This document shows, one piece after another, positions 22,850-34,149 of a stretch of DNA of 64,000 nucleotides. The position numbers were made by a program, and so were the translations under genes. Each line of letters starts with the position of its first letter. The stretch's first letter is position 1. A model generated the notes under the pieces. It did not search any database and was not told the origin of the DNA. It was given only the letters and a program-made list of their open reading frames with translations. The stretch comes from Anthoceros angustus (lineage: Eukaryota > Streptophyta > Anthocerotopsida > Anthocerotales > Anthocerotaceae): assembly GCA_010909165.1 (NCBI GenBank), contig VJWM01000011.1, forward strand, positions 1,054,001 to 1,118,000, written 5' to 3'.

Positions 22850-25800
22850 TAATGGAGTTGACTTTGTGAATTTTATCCTCTACTAGCGAAGTCTTTGCCA
22901 CAGTTCAGAATCTGGAGGTGGCCGACATCGCCGGCTCGGCCTCCCTACCATTCCGTGTGCCCGCGGACACCAAGAAATCTTAACCCAGATGTCGCTGGAA
23001 GGATCCCCATGCAAACAACGGTGTGAGCAATGATAGCTAGAAACCGAGGCCCTCCCAAGGGTGGGCTCGAATGCGTGGAGGCAGTTGTTCGGCTGCGGTG
23101 GAGTCCGTCACGCACCATCAACGGCGAAGGCTGCGGCACCATGAAGAGGCGGGGATTTCGAGCGATCCGGAGATCGACATCCGCCATCTTATCACCCCAA
23201 ACCGATGAGTGAGACTTTGGTGTCTGCAGAAACTACGAGTGTCCGGTGCGAGGCGAGTGGGGGTCTCAATGAGGAAATGTGAAGTCGAAAGTATCAACAT
23301 TGATTTGAAGGCATGTTGCAATCGGATGTGTGAGCCAGTTGACAAAAGAAAGGTTTCGTGAACAACGATATCGCTATTTACGGATGGGGAGGCGAGGCAG
23401 AAACATTTTGGAATCCCGATACGAGTTGTGCGGCGGATGCAGGTAACGTCAAGTTGTGACTCATCTTGGGGCGGATCCTTTCGAGATCTTTGCTGCGCCT
23501 TGAGTGTATTGCCTCGGCCACAGCAGGTATGAAGAGTTGAAGAGTAGAGTCATATTGAATGCACCGTGGGATGCTATGAGGCCGAATCCAAAACAGCAGT
23601 CTCACCATGCATTAAGTGCAATAGCCTGGATGGACAATGCTTTCCTCAACATGGCTGAGAGACTTCCAAATATCGAGGTCTTCAACTTACACACATACAC
23701 AAAACTAGAAATTTGGAGTGAATATAGGCGGCATTGTGAACAAAGAGGTCAATGATGATGACCTCGCGTTCTTGAAGCTATGGAAAGGGCACTTCAACAG
23801 GTAAAGATTCCAAAGTCTAACAGATTCTCTACTTGCTCGCTATCTGTTGGATTGAAAACAACTATCGAAATACAATCTCAAAGGTTGATCAAGGTAAGTT
23901 ACATTGTTATCCTTATCCCTTGTTTTCCATCTGGTCGTTGACCACATGGGCCAAACCCTCAATGGCGTGGTATATGTAGTATGTGAATGTGCCCCCCCGC
24001 TTGGGACGTCCCAGTGGACGCGCCCATTGTTATTACCTTATCTAAGGAGGGTTCCCTGGTCATGCGGGCCGGTCGGCGGCGCCAGTGAGTAACCCATGCA
24101 TGTGCCTATCACATTGCTTGGGCCCGCATCTGGCCGCCATGTCGACCTTGCGGGAATGAGGTCGGGGCCAGGCGTGGGCTGGCGCCCCCAACCACATTAC
24201 AAGTATTCTGCCTTGTAACCGACCTTCCCGGGCTTGGAAATGCCTGACAAATGTGTTCCGCCCATTATATCATTTAAGGTCCGTCGTAGGGTGGAGGGGG
24301 GGTGGAGGAAGGTCAAGTTGGCGGTGTCCATGACATACATTGCCACATCTCGGAGAGTGATGCTGGCCACGATGATTGCTGGACATCATACTATGTTTTT
24401 TATCTTGTAAGTTGACAACTTTAAAGGGCTCACAAACTACGGTGTGCATATGTTATGTGCGAGAAATATCAAAGCGACATTGGGCCACCATGACGGTGGC
24501 GTGCGAAGATGACAAAACACCGGAGCAAGAGTTATGTTGAACCACATAAGTATATGCTGCTATGTATCGATGGCATGGACGGAAGAAGCTACGCACATGT
24601 TGAGGTGGCCCAAAAACCTAGGCGAGGAATGCCGCATTTCCGTTCACGTGGTGGTGCATGATCCACAACTACACCCACAAAGCCACGGCGTTTTGCACTC
24701 GCCAACCTCGGGAATGATGCCAATTTGACTATCGTCGTCATTCAAGATGTCATCCACAACTATGATGGTGTCTTGAAAGTGTTGTATTTGCAACTTGACA
24801 ATACATGTCGGAGAACAAGAATCAGCTATTGTTTGCATATTTGAACATGCTCGTTGATATGGGCACGTTCGAAAAAGTGAAGGTGGGATTCCTCTTGGTT
24901 GGTCACACCATGATCAAATAGACGGATGTTTTCCTGCTTTTCCAAAAGCCTTAAACACAAAGCGCACCGCTACCGTGTTAGCGGACGTGCAGGCATATAC
25001 TCCCTCTCCAGGTGAAGGTTACATTGGAGGTTCCAGTTCCGGACATATGTCATGTCTGAGCGACGAGGTGAAGGTTGGAGGTTCCAGTTCCGGACATATG
25101 TCCGCCACACGGCAGGATGTGAGGTCAAGTATGCGCAGTGAAGAAGTTGAATAATCATCATACCGGCCTTCAAAATTACGCGAGGACAAACTGGCCAGTC
25201 AGTCCGATCATCGAGCAAGCGATTCAACTTCACGCTTTGGGAAGCGGAGTTTGGAGTTTTAAATTTCGTTCCTTACGAGGATAGCCATGATGTCCTTACG
25301 TGCAGGATAAAAAGGAACTGGGGCACTCACACCGAAGGTGTGGCTCATTTGAAGGATGGGTTAGTTGGTTTGCGACCTTATATGTAGGTAGAAGAGTACA
25401 AGTGGTGGGAAGAATTACAGGTTGACGACAAGATTCTTTGTTATTGTCGAAAACCACATCGGCCTTGTTCGGACCGTCCTTGGAAATGGTTCTCCCGTCT
25501 TTGAAGAGGAAGAGCAGTGACCTTCATGTACGATGAAGCTTTGCTAGAGGAAACCGTTGAGGAGCTTCCCCAGCGAGATATATGCAGGAGCATATCAAAA
25601 CATTGGAAAGCAGCAGTGAAATGGCGCTTGAATGGCGATATTGCGTAATCAAGAAGGAATGTTCCTCGCGATTACCATGCGCACATACACAGACCTTTAC
25701 GGATTGGGAAAGTAGGACGTGAGGTTGGATGCACCACAACCTCACTTTCTTATCCAGTATCGGACGGATCATACGAGCGTCTGGCGGTATGTAGAGGAAT

Positions 25801-26240
25801 ATATACTACGAGGAAGCGGCAAACAAGATGGACGGGCACTGGGGAAAAAGGGGAATAAGGTATTTTATCCCAAAAACATACAGGAGGTCTATGTCAATGA
25901 TACAATCATCCTTTATTACGGTTTTATTTTGAATGCACGGAAACATTTGTATGCGGTGGACAAAAAGGCGATCAGGGACAAATTGAGCGAATTGCGCGGA
26001 TTCATACAACCAGGTCAAAGTGTGGCGGAGGATAGCGATGACAATAATGGGGGGAATGGGCCAGCGATACGAAGGCGTGAACTCGGGGCGAATAGCTATT
26101 GGCGTGGGGCGACCGGCTGAACCATTCTCATTAGGGGTTGTATGGATGTGGCTCCCCACTTCACGTGTCCATTACGCCCATCCTTTCCAACTTAATCGCG
26201 ATGGAAGGTGGGGCGTGGCGCCGCCTATGTTCTTGTAAGT
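22850..26240 (+). pseudogene. DUF7869-like transposon gene remnant
   Basis: In shifting plus frames the order is: CIDGMDGRSYAHVEVAQKP (near 24,555-24,615), ANLGNDANLTIVVIQDV, LYLQLDNT (24,785), NKNQLLFAYLNMLVDMG (24,814) and VKVGFLLVGHT (ends 24,911; a missing base hides the following H-D-Q-I-D). The tail is FTLWEAEFGVLNFV, EDSHDVLTCRIKRNWGTHTEG and AHLKDG (25,230-25,370), and a further open stretch lies at 25,719-26,120. This is the order of DUF7869 (Q-L-D-N, R-E-N-K-N, F-L-x-V-G-H-T-H-x-x-I-D), a family I recall from repeated transposon-like genes. Several one-base deletions and stops break it. Confidence 0.6.
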
Positions 26241-26988
26241 GCATAACTTTATGAGTAAATGAATGGCGATTGCATATACCACGTGTTTAAGTGAGTATTG
26301 ATGGGTATGTCACGCGAATATGGTGCATGTGATAAGCGGTTTGGGGGTAGTTTTGCAACACCACGGCATGCAACATGACCCCCTGCAAGGTTCTGTTCTA
26401 TGCCATTCCAAAGGAAGTGGTGACCATGCGGATATCAAACATGTGGAATGTGCCCTTGTGGACAATGGCGAGGGGGCGCAGGCCAGCCGGCGCCCCCTCG
26501 CGGAACATGCCACGCCGTACCACATCCACCTGTTCAAAATTCATTACGAAGGCTGGTGCCCAAGTGGATAGCAAACATGTTCCATGTGACCTTCCACAGA
26601 TGGTGAGGCAGGGAGGCGCCGGCCGGCGGTGCCCATCCTCCTCTGTTCAATAAGGATCACATTACAGGCGGAAGCGAAATTTTCTTCCCATAAATATGTT
26701 GATGGTTTGAACACATCGCGAAATTGCATAACCCTTCCATAGTGGCGTTCGATTCGATTTAAATAGCGTATTGCTCGGCCAAGCAAGCGTGTGCATTGTG
26801 GGTCTTGTTTTGGCGAAACAAATGGTTAAGGGAAGAGGGTCACCCGGTCATATGAACCAGCGGCTTCGTATGATCCAAGAGCCGGACCCTTTTTTTCGCT
26901 ATAGTTTCCACATAATAGCTGAACACACAGCTTTTAGACCCATCACCAACCCTCTTCAGCGGTTATTCACAAAAAACCCCCATCGAGG
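26241..26988. other. No gene; GC hairpin and GC patches
   Basis: A perfect 12-bp inverted repeat (GCGAGGGGGCGC ... GCGCCCCCTCGC, 26,468-26,501, loop 10) and a GGCGCCGGCCGG patch (26,615-26,626) lie in otherwise AT-richer DNA. Short frames on both strands are unrecognised. Confidence 0.5.
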
Positions 26989-27018
26989 ATATTCCCCCCC
27001 TTCAAAATTTATGGTGTT
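26989..27018 (-). repeat. 30-bp sequence, inverted partner of 11,012-11,041
   Basis: Exact reverse complement of 11,012-11,041 (30 of 30). It starts atattccccccc and ends atttatggtgtt. Confidence 0.9.
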
Positions 27019-28035
27019 GGTATCCATCTTCACCTAAAAGCTACCATCCAATTTGACATGTGTGTAGACGGGGGGAACTCCTGTGACCCTGCAAACATAA
27101 TGTGCAATTTCCTCCATGCTAGGGTGAGGTTGCCCTAGGATTTTCCCAAGAACAACAACATATGTGAGCTCTGAGTGTGTTGTCTGGATATTGGCCGCGT
27201 CCAGCCTAATTAGGTCATGATCCAAGGGGTCGTTTCCGCAGTAGTAGTAGGTGAGTCTACAAAGCCTTCACAAAATTCCACTATCCCACAACAACTATAC
27301 ACAATCCATTAAATGGTGATCACATTGAGCAAAAAATATAAATGTCAAAGGCCCAACATTGGGATGGCAGCACTTTTCACAACGACAGGCTAAGCGTCAT
27401 AGTCTCAACACCACAAGCAGATTTCTTGAACTACTACCCTAATAGTCGGCGGCATTACACTTAGTTGAGCTTGCAAGAGCCATCAACGTGCCCCACGTGT
27501 AGTGGGCGCCACCACTCCCAGGCTCCTCTCCATCATCCGCAACTATAATAGCCAGTGTCAAGCTCCTCCGTATGATCCCATCCGCAATTGTCATAGCCAA
27601 CGTCATCCTCCATCGCAGTTGTGGCTGTATGCTCCTTCATCATGTTTACAATGACTGAGCCATCATTCATAAAGTGCATGACCTAGTTCTAGATCATACT
27701 AGAAGTAATAAAAACAAGCTACATGACTTAAAAGAATTTTACCTACGGTGACTTAAAGTACATATTTAACATAGGAAACTATGCTAGACCATTCTCCACT
27801 TTATCCCTAGACACCTTAAGACTCAACATGACAAACCTTGCTGGTGCAAAACGCTGTCACATTATATGAGTTTTTGTTAAAATGCTGCTCTTTAGATGTG
27901 CTGCCATAATAGTTCATGAGAGGAGTGAGTCATAAAAAGAATCCTTTGCTGTCTTAACCTGTATTCAAATATCCTTATCTATGTTCACATGTCCTTATCT
28001 TATGTTCATATGTCTAACGGGTGAAGCCCAACTAA
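27019..28035. other. No gene recognised
   Basis: A 63-codon minus frame at 27,225-27,034 is unrecognised. The rest is AT-rich without coding signs. Confidence 0.3.
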
Positions 28036-28125
28036 TGCTCTGTGTAAACCATATACAACTTATCGCGCTCTATGGAAACCATATACAACTCATCGTGCTC
28101 TATGTAAACCATATGTAGCTCACCG
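28036..28125 (+). repeat. ~33-bp tandem repeat, three copies
   Basis: Units contain gctct(g/a)tg followed by aaaccatat and a c/gtcatcg-like tail. Confidence 0.7.
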
Positions 28126-28269
28126 AAGCTACATATTATTCTAAAGGTCCCAATTCAAAAAAGAGAGAATTGGAGCCAACGCAGTACTGTACGACAGCCC
28201 TTACGTTTGGGCAAAGATATTGGTGGGGAGTTTTAGTGGGTGTGGGAGTTCTTCCTAAGTCCCACATAT

Positions 28270-28462
28270 CCTGCGATGGTATCTTGGTGCACATATACAG
28301 ATGAGCTTAGGGAGAAACCATCTTGGCGCACATATACAGATGAGCTTAGGGAGAACAGTGCGATGGTATCTTGGCGCATAGTATCTTGGCGTACATATAC
28401 AGATGAGCTTGGGGAGAACAGTGCGATGGTATCTTGGCGCATAAACAGATGAGCTTGGGGTA
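28270..28462 (+). repeat. Irregular tandem repeat (gatggtatcttggcgcaca...)
   Basis: About four units share atcttggcg, acatatacagatgagctt and gggagaa, with internal deletions. It gives meaningless repeat frames on both strands. Confidence 0.85.
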
Positions 28463-28882
28463 CTATAGTTTCCCTCTCATGTTGCAATGTGAAAACATAG
28501 GGGAATCAGAACCCTTGCTAAAAGATTTCTTTCCCCGGTTCTTCTGATTTATTTCCAGAATATACCAGATAGAGAGAGAGAGAGAATTTTGCAAGAAGAT
28601 AACATAAATTTATCTTACTTATAAAACTAGGTGTTATTTTTATATAGGTTATATTATACAAAAAATTGAGATGAATACATGAAGCTACTTCTCACTGCTG
28701 AGAAACCACACACCTGTCAACGAGGGATGGACTCTTCCACTTCGTATGAGACTATTCCAATTTGTATGAGAGAGACAAAATATATAAAAAGTTTCGAGGT
28801 CCCTTTTCAGATTCCTTTTGTTAGGCTTCCATGATCCAATGTGAGTACAAGCGCCGTAGATGGATAATCGGAAGGAAAAGAT
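28463..28882. other. 3' flank of the LINES gene
   Basis: AT-rich with a short (AG)n run near 28,570. No gene is visible. It probably holds the 3'UTR end of the minus-strand LINES gene. Confidence 0.4.
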
Positions 28883-31819
28883 TCATGGCTGAGACTGCCC
28901 TGCTAGCTGCATCAGATCTTCAAATACTGTGAGCCTGTCCACACTCACAAACTGGTCAGCGCATGAATCCTACAGCAGTCAATCCTTAAGAAAAGTGTTT
29001 GAACCAAAATCGCGTGAGAATGTTGGTCTTACCGCCTTAGCAATGGTCGAGGATTGTATGGGAAAAGTTGCCTCTGCAGAAGGCGTTCTATTGATGATTT
29101 TAGCTGAGCAAGACAAGCCCCTGCCCTATGCACCGACATTGAGCTGGGGTCTTTCATGGAGGGGACCCCCAAATGGGACTGGTAATAGCCATCAGCCAAC
29201 TGAGGAACCGTACTCAGAAACAAAGGCCATGTCTCCTCAATGAGACGAAGGCATCTACAATGCCACCACATGCCATTAGCTGCGACCGTCTGCAGCATGA
29301 ATACAAGTGCTGCAAAAGGAAGGAACTTACCGCATCAGGTACTGTAGACACAGAGGGCCTGTTTGTTTCGATATCAGAAAGTCAACAATGACGGAGTGAT
29401 CGTATTGCATCTGAAACCAGCATGAGTTCAGTCAAAGTAAGTGAAGTGCTTCCATGTCGATAACTTGTACAGAGAGGTGCAAAGCATCACTGAGATGGTA
29501 CCAAAGCAAGGAAGGCATGGCATAGACGAAGAGGTGCTATGGCTGTGACTGGGTCAGCTGGTGAAGCAGAAGTCGCACTTGGGGATGTTCTGCAATTAAA
29601 ACGACCAACACACACTCAGAGTTGCAACTTCTCTCTGGTACACAACACAACAATGGATGATGCACCCTTGAAACTTACAGTTTCTTTTGTGTCAGCACAG
29701 GCGCAAGGTTTGAAAGCTGAAGCAGCATATCAAGCAGTAGATCATCCTGAAAGCCTTGAGACAGAATAGGGTGAGTGAGAGAGAGTCTTGTCCCTCCGCA
29801 AACCGAGCCACCTGAAAAGGAATGTTATACCTCATCCAAGAACAGCTGCACAAGCGATACTGTGACTCGGTTCACAGCTGAAGCCATGTCATGGGAATCC
29901 ACTGCACAGGTGTCTATGATTTCTTGCAGCTTGGCTTGAAGCCAGAATACCAGATGCTCCTCAACTTGATTGACAGAAGTTTGCTTGTGTTGATGAAGCA
30001 ATCCTTCCTTGGATGTTTCAGAGAGAGGTATTTCCACATTACCTTTCAATGAGGTGAGTATCTTGAAGTAGAGGAGCAAGACCCGTCTTTGCAAGTGTCG
30101 GAAGGAGTGGGTCTGACTAGGTAACCTTGAGTAGAACGGCGATGAGACACAGGATTGGGTATCTAAAGGATCATTCTGTAAGAGGGAGGCATGGAATAGA
30201 TCTTCCGCATTTGAGCGGAGAGCATCCATACATGTCACAGAAAATGATTGATCAATTGAGAACGCTCCAGAGAGTCTCATCAAGATAGTCTGCAAATGAC
30301 TCAAGAAATGAGGTCAGCACGCGAGAGAATACAACAGCTCAGAAAGTCGAGGACAGAAGAAATCTTTAACGAATACCAGTAGCTTATATCGCAGTAGGTG
30401 GGAATGATGCTTGTGAGCGGGCAAAGCCAGATCCGAGAGGTCAGGAATCAGCAATTGTACATGCTTTAGGCAGGCATAATTTGTTGTCAGCGGTTGGCAT
30501 TGCTGTGGATCCAAGCAACGCACACAAGAAGAAAGCAACTGCAACCAGGATGCTAGAAGCAGCTCCTTGACTTCAATTTGTCGTATGTCACTACAGTGGC
30601 CTCCTAAGCACTTTGAAAAAATAGCGACAAAGCTTTGACCACCAGGTGATCCTCCATTTGGACAAATACACCCTGTGAGAACACCTTCTCCCCCCATCAC
30701 ATGAACACACCCCACCTTTGCAATCTGAGAGAGGAAAACCCTAAGAAAACTATGAGCACATTCTTCCTCTTCCATTGCATTCTTCAAGATGCACCTTAAA
30801 AGTTCTAGTGCGCAGGTCACCGCAGGCCAGAAGACAAATGCATCCGTCTCTTCTGCAGCCGATCCAAGGGAGTCCGTCAATCGAGCCCTCTTCCTGCATC
30901 GACCATCGTGCAACTCATCTTCTGGGCAGTGGCAGGCATTAGGATATACATTGCCAGCGCTCCAGCACGCTGACCCTGACAACCAGGTCCTGGAAGCACG
31001 CCATAGACATTCTAATAAAGATGTCCAGGCGGATACCTGCAAAACGGACGAGGATACAAATACCAGAGGTGTCAATCCTTAGCAGTGTATGTCACATGTC
31101 ACCAACTGCAGACCATGTTTCGCATTTTCTGGCAAGAGTTGTCTCAAGTACTCACAGAAACCTGTAGACAGTTTGCAAAAACTAGAAGAACTCTTTTTGC
31201 AGAATGACGGACATGTCTGTCGTCTGAAGTAAATAATAGAAGCTGCCAACAGCAGGGAGTCATTACAAATCTCAACTAGGCACAACGTCATCCAAACATC
31301 TGATTACTACGATGCTCACCAGGCTGCTGACACTAGATTCATAAATCGAGTATCTTGTACAATGCCAATTGGGACTCCCCAAAGAGTTACGAATTGCCTT
31401 GTCGGCCTACACCGCAGTTGTGCCGATTCACAGTCTGTAAACACTGCGGATTGTGGTGTATCTGATAAAACAAATACAAAGTTGAACTTGACACCCTAGC
31501 TGGCTATCATATCACCTTGGCAAGCAAACAGCAGACATGATCTAGGGTCCTCGATGCTTTCCCCTGCAAATACATCAAGGAAAACGTATGTCAATCTGTA
31601 TTATCTGACGGAGAGCATCTACCTTAGGTCTGTTGCTGAAGATTTCGAACCAAACAATGAGAGACTGGTGACCTCACTCACAAGCGAAGTCGCTGATAGT
31701 GCCTCCAATGTAGCCAGTACCTGTATACAACACCGGTAAGCACAACAGATAAATGAAATGAAAGAGGTCGAGGGTCATCAGCTCCACCGCACCTCTGCAA
31801 CGCTGTGATCGACGTACAT
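28883..31819 (-). CDS. LINES-family protein (Lines_N/Lines_C), 11 exons
   Basis: Exons (minus): 31819-31793, 31720-31682, 31563-31516, 31461-31413, 31299-31103, 31036-30377, 30289-29831, 29746-29679, 29589-29502, 29410-29331, 29254-29033, 28934-28883. The segments sum in frame to about 662 residues. If 31461-31413 proves not to be an exon the count falls to 11; its donor (gtgtag) is the weakest. Family marks: TSLLECLWRA; LLRYKLLTILMRLSGAF across a junction; SFRHLQRRVLLLYFKIL; LFLDE joined to DDLLLDMLLQL; YDHSVIVDFLIS; CLQYLMRCLRLIEETWPLF; and the C-terminal LLQRQLFPYNPRPLLRRL, the Lines_C signature. Drosophila Lines acts in Wnt-linked patterning; the plant role is not known to me. The ATG gives MYVDHSVAE; the frame is closed upstream. 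Confidence 0.85.
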
Positions 31820-31919
31820 GCTGAACAAGATTTTCACTCCGCACGAGTTGTGATGCGGACATAGAAGCCTAGCGATATCGCCGAAATTTCAACTTCAGTG
31901 ATGAAGGGTGTAAGGGTTT
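31820..31919. promoter_or_regulatory. Shared divergent promoter region, LINES / mL46
   Basis: Only about 100 bp separate the LINES start codon (31,819, minus) from the first in-frame ATG of the mL46 gene (31,920, plus), or 178 bp if mL46 starts at 31,998. Both 5'UTRs and core promoters must overlap here. No TATA box is obvious. Confidence 0.55.
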
Positions 31920-33345
31920 TTGGTGGGCAATAGGGACCAAGGTGAAAATGCTGCGGTCTTCTGTACGCGCGGTGGGTCGGTGTGCACATGCTTGCAGATG
32001 GACAACGGCGTGGGGTCAGGAAGCGGATTGCGATGCATCTGCTTTCTTTGTGAGAATCTCACTGCTTCAGGATTTGGGTGTTGTTTTGAGAAAAGCGGGT
32101 TGAAGCAGCTGATGCCTGATTGCGTGTGGCACCAGAAAGCAGGATGCAGGGCTTTGACTGCCAGGGCGGCATCCAGTGAACAGGAGTCCAATGCTGCTGC
32201 AGTGAAACCGCTGGGTGGGAGAACGGAGAAAATTGTGGCCGCTGTGGTTTTGGAGAGACTTCCTGTTGTGCTGCCACAGCTCCCAAAGCCTGTTGCGGAT
32301 TTTCAGAGCTATTCGTAAGTTGTGATGCAGAAACTTTCAGTCGGCCAATGAGTTGGCAGTTGTGGCATTCGTTTGCATGGCACTGTCTTAAAGTTTGATG
32401 GCCCTGCTCATTGTGGTGTTAAGATTCGCTTGGAGACAGCAGTATCGAAGAGCCTACCCTGAAGAATTCCTCAAGGCCTCCTCTAGCAAGTGAGTACAGT
32501 CCGGTTGTGGTCACATTGGTACTTCCTGCATACTCAAGCGTAACGAGAGTTCCTGCTTGGTGTGTCTGCTCAAGGCAGGGAAGATGATGGGGGAGAGATG
32601 CTATACGAGCCAGCTGCAACAGTCACCGAAGCTGACACAAAGGACAATCGGAGGTATAGGGTTAGCTCTGTCTTCTTCTCAGCACTTCCTGGCTGGGCAG
32701 TCATGCTGCTACCCTGCTACAGCTCTTTGGCTTGGATGCAGGTCGTTGATCAGGGCATTAGACCGTAGGCTGTACCTTATACTGCACGGCTTTCCGTTCG
32801 GGAGCTCCAGGGATAAGCCTGTTTGGCACTTCCCCGAAAAACAGTATGCAGACGAGGAGACCCTGCGCCTGGTATGGGCAGCATTCCAGGCATTTACTGA
32901 CCCTTCGCTGTGGCATACAGGATCTCTTGCATATTGAAGGTGCTGTTTGCAGTGTGCAGAATCTGCTGTGACATCCTTTGTAGAGGATCCAGACAACGAC
33001 CTGTACTTTGTGGGCAATGCCCCAGTGGGCCATATCGAACAGCATTGTCTCCAGCCTGGTGCCCCAATGCCAGTCTTCAAGGTGGGGATTGCAAGGATTT
33101 TCGTGCTCGAGTTTGAACGTCAGTAGCAGTGGCCATTATTGTTACAATTCAGAGTCTTTTGGGCTGGCTTGACATTCAGTTGCTTTGCACAGAGGTTCTT
33201 CTTCAAATCCCAGCTCATTGGCAACAAAGTGAACCTGACTGTAGGCAAACACAAAGATTTTGCCTGGGTTTCGAAGGAAGAACTCATTGAGTATTTAGAG
33301 GAACCTCTGGACAAGGACTTGATGAAGAAACTTTTACTTGATTGA
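31920..33345 (+). CDS. MRPL46: Mitochondrial large ribosomal subunit protein mL46 (NUDIX fold)
   Basis: Exons: 31920-32314, 32424-32489, 32579-32653, 32742-32871, 32953-33081, 33193-33345. Phases agree; 315 residues, or 289 if translation starts at the ATG at 31,998. Family marks in order: KIVAAVVLERLPVVLPQL; WRQQYRRAYPEEFL; EPAATVTEADTKDNRRSL; RALDRRLYLIL; WHFPEKQY; YFVGNAPVGH; RFFFKSQLIGNKVNL; and KDFAWVSKEELIEYL. mL46 is a NUDIX-fold ribosomal protein without hydrolase activity, and no complete NUDIX catalytic box is visible here. The N-terminus has a Cys-rich leader that does not look like a classic presequence, so the start is the uncertain part. Confidence 0.9.
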
Positions 33346-34149
33346 CACCACAACGAGATGCGCATTGCAATAGCTGACGGTCGACTTCGCGTCAATGGTG
33401 ATCGGAAAGCCACTTTGCCAGACGGTTCTGCTGACAGAACTGCTGTGGGTATGGAGGTATTTGTAAGTCAAGGTTGCACGAGCTGTTGCGAGTTAACTGC
33501 ATTTGGAGGCTACATACGATGCATCTGTAAGCTCTGGAAACACAGCTTTGTGGACATGTCTCACAAGGAAGCTGCTTTTCATGTGCTGCAGGCACATTCA
33601 GAGTGCCAACCTGTTATCCCTTTACCAATTGCTCCCGGACCCCGGTTGCTCCTGCACGAAGTCCGCAGGCAAAAGAGGAGTGTCTAAAAATATCTGCATA
33701 GTGATACAATGAACTTTATCAATGCTCCATGTCCAGGAGGTCTGCATCGTCTGTGTAGCTTGCACAACTGTTTCCAAGTTCTACGTATGTTGCAAGTATT
33801 GACTTTGTCACGCTGTCATCTGCTATGTGGAGAGAGTCCTTTAAATGAAGAGGTATAATTCCGTGGGCATCGTCTTCCTTCCACCTTCTTTGAGTATGTA
33901 TGTTTAGCTCTGCGGCAATCATGCATGCACTCTGTGTAAAATCTTATCTCACTCCACAGCTCAGCATCGTCATGTTCAGAGTACTGGTATGTGTCTACTT
34001 GTATTGTAATATCTTCAACTCTCCTGCTCCTGGAGCCAACTGCCTATAAGAATTTGCCGGCATGAGCATCAGATCAGGCCTCTCTCCTGTCCCTTCTCTC
34101 GGAGAGTATGCCTCGCTCAGAAACTGGTAGCATTCCCTTCTCTGCAGAG
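33346..34149. other. Intergenic, mL46 to haloperoxidase
   Basis: No gene is recognised. A 109-codon plus frame (33,358-33,687) and short minus frames lack family features. The right part should hold the promoter of the gene starting at 34,150. Confidence 0.4.

Noticed and set aside
31282-31310. 20-bp intron (gtgagc...aatcag) in the LINES gene
   Set aside because: Far too short to splice and the phases fail; a longer intron from the donor at 31,412 fits the reading frame.
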